DNA of 64,000 bases from an uncultured Draconibacterium sp. (GTDB taxonomy: Bacteria > Bacteroidota > Bacteroidia > Bacteroidales > Prolixibacteraceae). The DNA lies in contig NZ_OY781982.1 in NCBI RefSeq assembly GCF_963677565.1, positions 186,001 to 250,000 of the forward strand, read 5' to 3'. The notes beneath the pieces were generated by a model. That model had not been told where the DNA came from and did not search any database. It worked only from the letters and a program-made list of their open reading frames with translations. Both the position numbers and the translations under genes were made by a program. Every line of letters begins with the position of its first letter. Position 1 is the stretch's first letter. This document shows positions 36,308-44,287 of this stretch, one piece after another.

Positions 36308-38611
36308 ATGAAGTATTTTTTATTGTTTTGCCTTGGCGCAATTCTATTTAGCTGCACTTCAAAAGTCAGCACTCAATCAACAACTACCACGCCCACAAAA
36401 TTGGTGGATTTGGTGAACCCGCTAATGGGAACCGATTCGGAATTTAAACTTTCGAACGGAAACACCTACCCTGCCATTGCACGTCCGTGGGGAATGAATT
36501 TCTGGACACCTCAAACCGGACGCATGGGAGACGGATGGGGTTACACCTACGATTCGTACAAAATCCAGGGATTTAAACAAACACATCAGCCAAGTCCGTG
36601 GATTAACGATTACGCGGCGTTTTCGCTGATGCCGGTTACCGGAGAACTTAAATTTAAAGGTGCTGAACGTGCATCGTGGTTTTCGCACAAAGCCGAAGTG
36701 GCCCAACCACACTATTATAAGGTGTACCTGGCCGATTACGATGTTACCACCGAGTTCACCCCAACCGACCGCGCGGTTTCGTTCCGTTTTACTTTTCCGG
36801 AGAACGACGAATCTTATATCCTTCTGGATGCTTTCGATGGCGGATCGATGGTAAAGATCATTCCGGAAGAACGCAAAATTATCGGTTATTGCCAGAATAA
36901 TCACGGTGGCGTACCGGCCAATTTCAAGAATTATTTTGTAGCCGTTTTCGACAAGGATTTCGAGGTGGTAAAAACCTGGAAAGACGAAAACCTGCAGGAA
37001 TCTGGCGAAGCCCAAAGTTTCCACGTTGGTGGTATTGTTGGTTTCAAAACAAAAAAAGGTGAAGAAGTAAATGTAAAACTAGCGTCGTCGTTTATCAGCG
37101 CCGAACAAGCTGAATTGAACCTTAGCAGAGAGATTGGCGACAAATCGTTTGAAACAATTAAGGCTGAAGGCGAGCAAATCTGGGAAAAAGAGCTGGGCCG
37201 AATTAAAGTGGAAGGTGGCAGCGAAGCCGAACAAAAAACGTTCTACTCATGTTTGTATCGCACCTTACTTTTCCCAAGAAAATTTTACGAGTTTGATGCC
37301 GACAACAATATTGTACACTACAGCCCGTACAACGGTGAAGTTTTGCCAGGGTACATGTTTACCGACAATGGTTTCTGGGACACCTTCCGTGCTGTATTTC
37401 CATTCTTTACGTTGATGTATCCCGACCTGAACAGCCAAATCATGGAAGGCCTTGTAAATACCTACAAAGAAAGTGGCTGGCTGCCTGAATGGGCAAGCCC
37501 GGGTCACCGTGGATGTATGATCGGTTCGAACTCTGCTTCATTGATTGCCGATTCTTACCTGAAAGGAATTCGCGGCTACGACATTGAAACCTTGTACGAA
37601 GCCATGATAAAAAATACAAAAGGCCACATGGAGACTGTTGAGTCAGTTGGTCGCTTTGGTGCCGAATATTACAACGAATTGGGTTACGTACCTTATAATG
37701 TTGGCATTAACGAAAACACAGCCCGTACGCTGGAATATGCTTATGCCGACTACTGTATCTGGAAATTGGCACAGGAACTTGGCAAACCACAGGAAGAGAT
37801 AGATCTTTATAAACAACGTGCCCGCAATTTCCACAATGTTTACGATGCTGAAAGCAAGTTGATGCGCGGTAAAAATGAAGATGGTACTTTCCAATCGCCA
37901 TTTAGCCCGTACAAATGGGGCGATGCATTTACCGAAGGAAACAGCTGGCATTACACCTGGAGTGTTTTCCAGGACATTGAAGGCTTAAAAAATCTGATGG
38001 GCGGAAACGACGAGTTTGTAGCTATGCTCGACTCAGTATTTGTTGTTCCACCAATTTTCGACGATTCATATTATGGAGGCACCATCCACGAGATTCGTGA
38101 AATGCAGATTGCCGGAATGGGAAATTACGCCCACGGTAACCAGCCAATTCAGCATATGATCTACCTGTATAATTATTCCGATCAGCCCTGGAAAACACAG
38201 GCGCATGTTCGCGAGGTGCTGACAAAATTATATTCGTACCAACCTGATGGATATTGTGGTGATGAAGACAATGGCCAGACTTCGGCATGGTATGTTTTCA
38301 GTTCAATGGGATTCTATCCTGTTTGTCCGGGAACCGACGAGTACGTGCTGGGTTCGCCACTTTTCAACAAAATCACTGTAACGCTTGAAAACGGCAATGA
38401 GTTTGTAATTGATGCAACAAACAACTCGAAGGAAAACGTTTTTATTAACGATGTAGTCTTAAACGGTGAATCGTACAACAAAAACTTTTTGAAACATGCT
38501 ACCATTCAAAATGGTGGAGAAATTGTTTTTGATATGGCCAACCAGCCAAATAAAACACGAGGTACGGAAACAAGTAGTTTCCCCTACTCCATGACTTTTG
38601 ACGAACAATAA
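36308..38611 (+). CDS. GH92-family mannosidase, divergent subtype, lipoprotein
   Basis: A 767-residue lipoprotein (LFSC, Cys16) with the same fold as the preceding gene but altered active-site borders. The canonical NET segment is replaced by LPEWASPGHRGCMIGSNSAS, and HGNEPGHH is replaced by HGNQPIQH. The FTEGNSWHYTWSVFQD and NGQTSAWYVFSSMGFYPV motifs are kept, so it should be catalytically competent. The changes fall in segments that contact the leaving sugar in GH92 enzymes, so a different linkage specificity (for example not alpha-1,2) is inferred. It is 72 bp downstream of the first GH92 and ends the locus at a terminator. Confidence 0.9.
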   Translation: MKYFLLFCLGAILFSCTSKVSTQSTTTTPTKLVDLVNPLMGTDSEFKLSNGNTYPAIARPWGMNFWTPQTGRMGDGWGYTYDSYKIQGFKQTHQPSPWINDYAAFSLMPVTGELKFKGAERASWFSHKAEVAQPHYYKVYLADYDVTTEFTPTDRAVSFRFTFPENDESYILLDAFDGGSMVKIIPEERKIIGYCQNNHGGVPANFKNYFVAVFDKDFEVVKTWKDENLQESGEAQSFHVGGIVGFKTKKGEEVNVKLASSFISAEQAELNLSREIGDKSFETIKAEGEQIWEKELGRIKVEGGSEAEQKTFYSCLYRTLLFPRKFYEFDADNNIVHYSPYNGEVLPGYMFTDNGFWDTFRAVFPFFTLMYPDLNSQIMEGLVNTYKESGWLPEWASPGHRGCMIGSNSASLIADSYLKGIRGYDIETLYEAMIKNTKGHMETVESVGRFGAEYYNELGYVPYNVGINENTARTLEYAYADYCIWKLAQELGKPQEEIDLYKQRARNFHNVYDAESKLMRGKNEDGTFQSPFSPYKWGDAFTEGNSWHYTWSVFQDIEGLKNLMGGNDEFVAMLDSVFVVPPIFDDSYYGGTIHEIREMQIAGMGNYAHGNQPIQHMIYLYNYSDQPWKTQAHVREVLTKLYSYQPDGYCGDEDNGQTSAWYVFSSMGFYPVCPGTDEYVLGSPLFNKITVTLENGNEFVIDATNNSKENVFINDVVLNGESYNKNFLKHATIQNGGEIVFDMANQPNKTRGTETSSFPYSMTFDEQ

Positions 38612-38653
38612 AGTAGTTCTGAAATAAATCGAATCAAATGGTCCGGATTCTGT

Positions 38654-38699
38654 AAAATTCCATCCTTGTTTATTAAAACGAAAAAGGATGGAATTTTTA
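38654..38699 (+). terminator. terminator at the end of the SusCD-GH92 locus
   Basis: TTCCATCCTT (from about 38658) pairs with AAGGATGGAA (38684-38693) and is followed by TTTTTAT. It lies about 45 bp past the second GH92 stop. Confidence 0.88.
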
Positions 38700-38805
38700 T
38701 ATTATAACTTTTATCATAATTGACTCTTATTTAGCCCACTAACTTTTTTAGGGAATTCAAATTAATCCTACATTTAAGCCCCTTTTCAAATAAATATTCC
38801 GAAAA

Positions 38806-40347
38806 ATGAAAAATATGCGTTCTCTGGCCCTTCCTTTTTTGTTGCTGCTTATGCTGGTTCAGTTGTCAGCCGTTGCTCAAAACAAATTCAGTTATACCAT
38901 TTCAATCCCTGATCCATCTTCAGAATCGTACCAGGTTGAAATGAATATTAGCGGTGTACATAGTGAGTCGCTGGTGCTGAAAATGCCAAAATGGATGCCG
39001 GGTTATTACCAGATTATGGATTATGCCAAAGATGTGCGTGCAATTAAAGCTACAGACGAAAACGGAGAAACGCTAACCGTGAATCAATTAAATGAGAATA
39101 CATGGAAAGTCTCTGGGTCTGCCAAGCAAGTTAAGGTTAATTACACCGTGGAAGCCAAACGTGCCTTTGTAGCTGTAAGCAAAGTAGATAAAGAACATGC
39201 ATATATAGCGCCATGCAATACTTATTTGTACGTTGACGGGATGCTTAACAATCCGGTTGAAGTGAATGTAAAACTTCCCGCTCAGTGGAAAGATGTTGCA
39301 ACAGGACTTGAGCCGGTAAAAAGCGCCTCTAATAAATTTACAGCAGTGGATTACGATTTTTTGTACGACTGTCCTATTCTTATCGGGAATCTTGAAGAAC
39401 TGCCATCTTTTGAAGTGCAGGGCATTAAACACCGCTTTATCGGTTATAAAATGGGAGAATTCGACAAAGCTGATTTTATGGCCAAATTGCATAAATCGGT
39501 AGAAGCAGCGGTTGAACTAATGGGCGATATTCCTTACAAGCACTACACTTTTCTGGCCATTGGACCAGGAATGGGCGGCATTGAGCATCTGAACAGTACT
39601 ACCATCAGTTTTGATGGAAACAACCTGCGATCGCACGAAGCAGAGAACGGCATTCTATCGTTTATTACGCATGAGTATTTTCATCATTACAATGTAAAAC
39701 GAATCAGGCCGGTTGAATTGGGGCCGGTTGATTACGACCGCGAAAACCGTACTACACAACTTTGGGTAAGCGAAGGACTGACCGTATATTACGAATATAT
39801 CGTTCTGAAAGAAGCCGGTTTATTAACCAACGAAGAGTTTATGCAGTACTATTCAAATGAAATTACGGCTTCGGAAAACGATCCGGGAAAAGAATACCAA
39901 TCCTTAACTGAATCAAGTTACCGCACATGGGACGAAGGTCCGTTTGGCGTACGCGGCGGAAAAGATACAGCCATCACCTATTACGAGAAAGGGCCGGTAG
40001 CCGGGTTGCTGCTCGACTTTGCCATTCGCCACAACAGCGACAACGAACAATCGCTCGACGATGTAATGCGTTACCTGTACAATCATTATTACAAAGAGCT
40101 TGGTCGTGGTTTTACCGACGCTGAAGTGCAGCAAGCCTGCGAGATTGCAGCCGGCACAAAACTCGACGAGGTGTTTGAATACATAACAACCACAAGCCCG
40201 TTGAATTACAAAAAATATTTGGGTTATGGCGGTTTGAAACTTGCCGGGCAAAAAGATATTAAGGGCAACACTTCTTATCAACTGGTTCGAATTGAAAATC
40301 TCAGTAAAAAACAACAGGCCATTCTTAGTTCGTGGCTTCGTGAGTAA
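38806..40347 (+). CDS. M61-family metallopeptidase, exported
   Basis: A 513-residue protein with a signal peptide (about 1-24). Its N-terminal beta domain has the typical MPKWMPGYYQIMDYAKDV. The gluzincin active site is HEYFHHYNVKRIRP (His289, Glu290, His293), followed by LWVSEGLTVYYEY carrying the third ligand Glu. Family members act as glycyl or broad aminopeptidases. Most M61 proteins are about 580-620 residues with a C-terminal PDZ domain; this one ends soon after the catalytic helical domain and shows only a short remnant (YLGYGGLKLAG ... LVRIENLSKKQQ). The PDZ part is therefore missing or abbreviated. Confidence 0.9.
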   Translation: MKNMRSLALPFLLLLMLVQLSAVAQNKFSYTISIPDPSSESYQVEMNISGVHSESLVLKMPKWMPGYYQIMDYAKDVRAIKATDENGETLTVNQLNENTWKVSGSAKQVKVNYTVEAKRAFVAVSKVDKEHAYIAPCNTYLYVDGMLNNPVEVNVKLPAQWKDVATGLEPVKSASNKFTAVDYDFLYDCPILIGNLEELPSFEVQGIKHRFIGYKMGEFDKADFMAKLHKSVEAAVELMGDIPYKHYTFLAIGPGMGGIEHLNSTTISFDGNNLRSHEAENGILSFITHEYFHHYNVKRIRPVELGPVDYDRENRTTQLWVSEGLTVYYEYIVLKEAGLLTNEEFMQYYSNEITASENDPGKEYQSLTESSYRTWDEGPFGVRGGKDTAITYYEKGPVAGLLLDFAIRHNSDNEQSLDDVMRYLYNHYYKELGRGFTDAEVQQACEIAAGTKLDEVFEYITTTSPLNYKKYLGYGGLKLAGQKDIKGNTSYQLVRIENLSKKQQAILSSWLRE

Positions 40348-40350
40348 ATA

Positions 40351-41025
40351 TTAAGGCTCAACCTGATCGGTTCTTTGTGCAAGGTATTTACCAATAATAA
40401 CACCGATAACCACCACTCCGTAAAAATACCCCACCAGTCCGAAGAGCAGCGCAGCTTTCTGTGCAATATCGGTTGTTGGAGTAATATCGCCGTAACCGAT
40501 AGATAAAATGGTTATAAAGCTAAAATAGATCAGATCGGAAACGCCTCCTACTCCTTCGGTAATATTATTAAATGATCCGGGCTCTGCAAATTCAACAATG
40601 GAGAACACAAAACCACCTATCAATCCAAGTATTATAAATCCACATAATACGGCAGCGATCATGCCTATGCTCACTTCTGCCGAAAATAACACCTGCCTGT
40701 AAACCCTAACCGAAAGAAGAATGAAATAGATGATATAAGTTAAAAAGAAAATTACCCGTGTGTTGGGTGCATCAAAAAACAGATTAGCCATCTCAAGAAG
40801 AACAAGTAACGCAATTACAACCAAAAAGAACACCTTTTTACGAAGCCGGTTATGAAACACCATTAGACTGGCCACCACATTCTGAATGACCAAATATGGA
40901 AACAGATCAACATTGGCAATAATGACAAGGTCGCCAAACAAAAGAATAAAAAAACTGACTAATAAAATTTCGTACCGGTGCCGGTAAAGGATATCCCAGA
41001 ACCTGCTTGTGTGCGTTTTATTCAT
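40351..41025 (-). CDS. six-helix voltage-gated-like potassium channel
   Basis: A 224-residue inner-membrane protein (start MNKTHTSRFWD at 41025; a further upstream start adds 17 non-hydrophobic residues). Hydrophobic segments correspond to four S1-S4-like helices, then an S5 helix, a pore loop and S6. The selectivity filter reads TILSIGYGDITP, the K+ signature GYGD. The S4-like segment is not strongly basic, so voltage gating is doubtful. It is convergent with the M61 gene (3 bp between stops) with no associated RCK domain. Confidence 0.88.
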   Translation of the reverse strand: MNKTHTSRFWDILYRHRYEILLVSFFILLFGDLVIIANVDLFPYLVIQNVVASLMVFHNRLRKKVFFLVVIALLVLLEMANLFFDAPNTRVIFFLTYIIYFILLSVRVYRQVLFSAEVSIGMIAAVLCGFIILGLIGGFVFSIVEFAEPGSFNNITEGVGGVSDLIYFSFITILSIGYGDITPTTDIAQKAALLFGLVGYFYGVVVIGVIIGKYLAQRTDQVEP

Positions 41026-41170
41026 AATGCGGAATGTATGGTTTATTTTCTTTACTGAACAATATACAAAATTCACCCCGAAGGTTCATCAAGCACACTG
41101 AAAAACAACTTCATGCAAAACCTTGTGGTTGAAATTGCGTTTTAATATTACAACAATAAACTAAACGATT

Positions 41171-41554
41171 ATGCAAAGTAATGCTGTAGGCTGGTTTGAA
41201 ATACCGGTAAATGATATGGATCGGGCCATTAAATTTTATGAAACTGTTTTGGGTGTAAAACTTGACCGAAACCAAATGGGACCGCTTGATATGGCCTGGT
41301 TTCCGATGACAGACGAAAGTTATGGTTCTGCTGGATCACTGGTGTGCCACCCCGAATTTTATAAGCCATCGACGGAAGGAATTGTAATTTATTTTACAGC
41401 ACACTCGGGCGACCTTAACAATGAACTTTCGCGAATTGAGGAAGTCGGAGGGCAAGTACTGCAAGCCAAAACGAAGATTTCCGACGAATACGGTTTTATG
41501 GCGCTGCTTATCGATAGCGAGGGGAACCGAGTGGCATTACATTCACAAGCTTAG
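41171..41554 (+). CDS. VOC-family (glyoxalase/dioxygenase-fold) protein
   Basis: A 127-residue cytoplasmic protein with two beta-alpha-beta-beta-beta modules: VGWFEIPVNDMDRAIKFYETVLGVKL at the start, and GIVIYFTAHSGDLNNEL plus YGFMALLIDSEGNRVALHS in the second half. The terminal Glu/His positions are suited to metal binding. VOC proteins include glyoxalases, dioxygenases and antibiotic-binding proteins; no specific role can be assigned. It lies just upstream of the 21-bp repeat array. Confidence 0.85.
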   Translation: MQSNAVGWFEIPVNDMDRAIKFYETVLGVKLDRNQMGPLDMAWFPMTDESYGSAGSLVCHPEFYKPSTEGIVIYFTAHSGDLNNELSRIEEVGGQVLQAKTKISDEYGFMALLIDSEGNRVALHSQA

Positions 41555-41582
41555 TTCGGGTTAAAAAGGTTGGGTAGCGTCC

Positions 41583-41813
41583 TTCTACCCTTGGAAATAA
41601 TCATTCTCCCCTTGGTAATCATAGAAATTTCCTAAGTAATAATCCTTCGGGATTAGGAAATATCTATCATGGACAAGGAAATGATTCTTCTACCCAAGGA
41701 AATTATTGTTTTTACCAAGGGAATCATAGATATTTCCTAAGAAATAGTTCTGCTGTCTTAGGAAATATCTATTATGGAAGAGGAAATACGGTCTCTTACC
41801 TTGGAAATAATCG
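41583..41813. repeat. exact 21-bp tandem array, 11 degenerate copies
   Basis: Eleven consecutive units of exactly 21 bp, without any insertion or deletion, start at 41583, 41604, 41625, 41646, 41667, 41688, 41709, 41730, 41751, 41772 and 41793. Unit positions 9-16 give the core WWGGAAAT; position 12 is G and positions 14-16 are AAT in all 11. Flanking positions vary, often TTCTACCC before and ATC after. In plus frame 1 (41578-41883) the array is open and reads as a heptapeptide with consensus xxLGNxx (Asn invariant, Gly in 9 of 11), but there is no start codon ahead of it. The minus strand is also largely open. It is either a decayed repeat-protein gene or a two-helical-turn DNA array. Confidence 0.9.
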
Positions 41814-41976
41814 TTCGGGTTGCTGCCCCGAAGAACTTCACATGAGAAGAAACGCCAAACAGGTATTGATTGATGGTGGTTAAGCTCTGGCAATTGTTTT
41901 CAAATCGTGAAATAGCAAGTATTATGATGGGCAATACCGCCGGAAAATTTTATATTAGCCGTTAAAGCATGGAACA

Positions 41977-42540
41977 ATGCGTGAATATTTAAAGAATGTA
42001 AATCAGATTTCTCCCCTGTCGGAAGCAGCAAAAGAAGAACTGCTACAATGTGTCCGCACAAAAACATTCGAAAAAGGAGAACTGATCCATTCCATTGGCA
42101 AAGTCTCCAAAAGCCTTTATTTTATTAAATCGGGGCTGGCCAAACACTTTTATTACCACGACGGCAACCAATACGTTCTGCGCTTTTTTGAAGAGAACAA
42201 TTTCTTTATCGCCACCGACAGTTTTTTTAACAACGATCCCGCCGAATACTCAACACTTGCCTTGGAAGATTCAACGATCATCATCCTGGAATACGATGAT
42301 TTTGAGCGGCTTTGCAAAAAACATCATTCGTTTGAAAGCTTTGCCCGCAGGTTTGTTTCACACGTTGCTTACACAGCAATTTCTAACTTAAAAGGCCTGC
42401 TCTACCTCGACGCCACGGAGCGTTACAACAAGTTTTTAAAGGAGTACGGCCATCTTCAACAGCGCATCAGTCTGGGCGATACGGCAGGTTTTCTAGGCAT
42501 TTCTCAGGTGTCTTTAAGCCGCATCCGCTCGAAAAAATAA
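41977..42540 (+). CDS. Crp/Fnr-family transcriptional regulator
   Basis: A 187-residue regulator: a cyclic-nucleotide-binding-type beta-barrel (about 15-120; FEKGELIHSIGKVSKSLYFIKSGLAKHF), a dimerisation helix and a short C-terminal HTH (GDTAGFLGISQVSLSRIRSKK). The shortened HTH wing is typical of many Bacteroidota members. No cysteines are arranged for an Fe-S cluster. It precedes the azoR-like gene by 260 bp and may control it (inference). Confidence 0.9.
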   Translation: MREYLKNVNQISPLSEAAKEELLQCVRTKTFEKGELIHSIGKVSKSLYFIKSGLAKHFYYHDGNQYVLRFFEENNFFIATDSFFNNDPAEYSTLALEDSTIIILEYDDFERLCKKHHSFESFARRFVSHVAYTAISNLKGLLYLDATERYNKFLKEYGHLQQRISLGDTAGFLGISQVSLSRIRSKK

Positions 42541-42800
42541 CTTTTTAACATTTGTAAAAAGAATTCTTACCCCCACCCGATATTTTTGCATCGTAGTCAT
42601 CTTGTAATTCGATATCGAGAAAATGACGGGACATGACAAGGAGATGCAAAAGAAAAGTTGATGTGTGAGAGCATACTTTAATGGGAGTTTCACTTATACG
42701 ATTTTCAGTGCTGCATTCTTACTGTTGGAGAAGAAATGAAAAGACGAGACAAAACTTACGGTTTAGTGCCATTACATGAACAATTTTAATTATTACGACT

Positions 42801-43406
42801 ATGAGTAAAATACTGTATATTAAAGCAAATGCAAAGTTAGAGGGCGAATCACGGACGTTTAAAATTTCCGACAGTCTGATTCATAAATACATGGAAATTC
42901 ACCCTGACGATGAAGTAACCGTTCTTGATCTTTACGAAGAAAACCTGCAATTTCTGCCAAAAGGGAAACTACAGGAACTTCGTAACGTAACCGGCGACGG
43001 TGGCAAAGATCACCCGATTTTAAAGTATGCCTACCAGTTTCTGGAAGCCGATAAATACATCATTTCAGAGCCAATCTGGAACCTTGGTATTCCTGCTATT
43101 CTGAAAGCTTACATCGATTATATTGCAGTGGGCGGTATTACTTTTGCTTACACCGAAAGAGGACCGGTTGGTTTGTGCAAAGGCAAAAAAGCCGTTAACA
43201 TTATTACGCGTGGTGGCGATTATTCATCGGAGCCAATGGAGTCGCTTGAAATGGCCGACAAATACCTGCGCAATATTTTTGGGTTCTTAGGTATCACTGA
43301 CTTTACAACTGTTGCTGCAGATCGTCTTGACATTTTTACCGAAGACACCGAAAAGCTATTAAACAATGCTATTGAAAAAGCAGAAGAAGTTGCTTTGGCA
43401 TTTTAA
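42801..43406 (+). CDS. azoR: FMN-dependent NADH-azoreductase / quinone reductase
   Basis: A 201-residue flavodoxin-fold enzyme. The N-terminal FMN-phosphate loop region reads ILYIKANAKLEGESRTFKISD, and the AzoR landmark PIWNLGIPAILKAYIDYIAVGGITFAY is at about 96-122, followed by a RGGDYSS loop. It reduces quinones and azo or nitro compounds with NADH, usually as protection against electrophilic stress. The 5' leader after the upstream regulator gene is long (260 bp). Confidence 0.9.
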   Translation: MSKILYIKANAKLEGESRTFKISDSLIHKYMEIHPDDEVTVLDLYEENLQFLPKGKLQELRNVTGDGGKDHPILKYAYQFLEADKYIISEPIWNLGIPAILKAYIDYIAVGGITFAYTERGPVGLCKGKKAVNIITRGGDYSSEPMESLEMADKYLRNIFGFLGITDFTTVAADRLDIFTEDTEKLLNNAIEKAEEVALAF

Positions 43407-43467
43407 TCTCCACACCTGGAGTTAGGAACGACCGGGCTATTCCGTTTCCGGAACATTCTTCTACAAA

Positions 43468-43508
43468 CTTAACGAACAGCGGGCTGAACCTGCTCGCTGT
43501 CCGTTAAG
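43468..43508 (+). terminator. long imperfect hairpin after azoR
   Basis: CTTAACGaACAGCGgGC (43468-43484) pairs with GCtCGCTGTcCGTTAAG (43492-43508) with a 7-nt loop. It lacks a T-run; it may be a terminator-like or mRNA-protecting structure between azoR and the next gene. Confidence 0.5.
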
Positions 43509-43574
43509 CGATCCCCACAAACACCTGTTATCAATAATTTTTTTAAACCATTATTAATTTCTAAAGAGAGAGAA

Positions 43575-44246
43575 ATGAAAAAGAATATTGCAATTATTTT
43601 GCTGTTAACCGTTGCCCTTTTTACTACAACACTTTTGAGCGCACAGGAAGAAGGTCATGCACCACAAAAAGCCCCAATTCCTTTGGAAGTAGTATTTACC
43701 GGCGACGGTTGGACTTCGCAAATGATCATTGATAAGAAGTTTGCACCTGACAGTAAGTTTGGTTTTTTCGGACTAACCTATTTAAAAGCCAACTACGACA
43801 ATGAACAGTTTTTACAGGAATCGATCAACCTGGCTTTGCTGAAATTCGATGTAGTAAAGAATGTGAGCCTGCTTTCCGGAGCACTGTTCAATTCTCAATG
43901 GGGATTCAGACCATACGCCGGAGCACAGTACGGTTACCACAGCAGAACATTTATGGGTGTGGTAAATTCAGGTTTTCACCTTACCGAAACGCAAAATTTT
44001 GAATCGCTGGCCATTGTTGAATACCGCCCGGCCATAAAAGGTGCATGGTCGTTGTACACACATGTTCAGGGGCTTTACAGCTACAATTCGGAAATTGAAA
44101 AACACGACCGCAGTCATTTTTATGCACGTCTGGGAGTAAGCTATAAAACATTTTCGTTTGGTGGCGCCTACAATTACGACTGTTACGGGCCACATAAAAT
44201 TAAAAACAACCAGTTCGGAATTTTTATCAGCACAATGCTGAGATAA
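43575..44246 (+). CDS. exported protein, probable outer-membrane beta-barrel, unknown function
   Basis: A 223-residue protein with a clear signal peptide (about 1-23, ending LLSAQ). The rest alternates short amphipathic strands with aromatic ends (FGFFGLTYLKANY, FRPYAGAQYGYHSR, FYARLGVSYKTFSFGGAYNY) and finishes with FGIFISTMLR. That pattern and C-terminus fit a small 8-10-strand outer-membrane barrel. No family is recognised. It is 42 bp upstream of the MFS gene and may be co-transcribed with it. Confidence 0.7.
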   Translation: MKKNIAIILLLTVALFTTTLLSAQEEGHAPQKAPIPLEVVFTGDGWTSQMIIDKKFAPDSKFGFFGLTYLKANYDNEQFLQESINLALLKFDVVKNVSLLSGALFNSQWGFRPYAGAQYGYHSRTFMGVVNSGFHLTETQNFESLAIVEYRPAIKGAWSLYTHVQGLYSYNSEIEKHDRSHFYARLGVSYKTFSFGGAYNYDCYGPHKIKNNQFGIFISTMLR

Positions 44247-44287
44247 TCCGATAAACAGAATAATCGCGGATAAGCAAAGTTACAAGC

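Noticed and set aside
41583..41813. Possible CRISPR array
   Set aside because: The 21-bp units are contiguous with no spacer between conserved repeats, each unit is degenerate, and no cas gene is nearby.
41690..41893. 67-residue minus-strand reading frame with YFLG repeats
   Set aside because: It starts with TTG, covers only part of the 21-bp array and stops inside it. The plus-strand frame spans the whole array more regularly, so neither strand is called as a gene.
42581..42588. TATTTTTG as a Bacteroidota -7 promoter box
   Set aside because: It matches TAnnTTTG, but the nearest TTTG (42551) is 26 bp away rather than about 19-21, so the promoter call is not supported.
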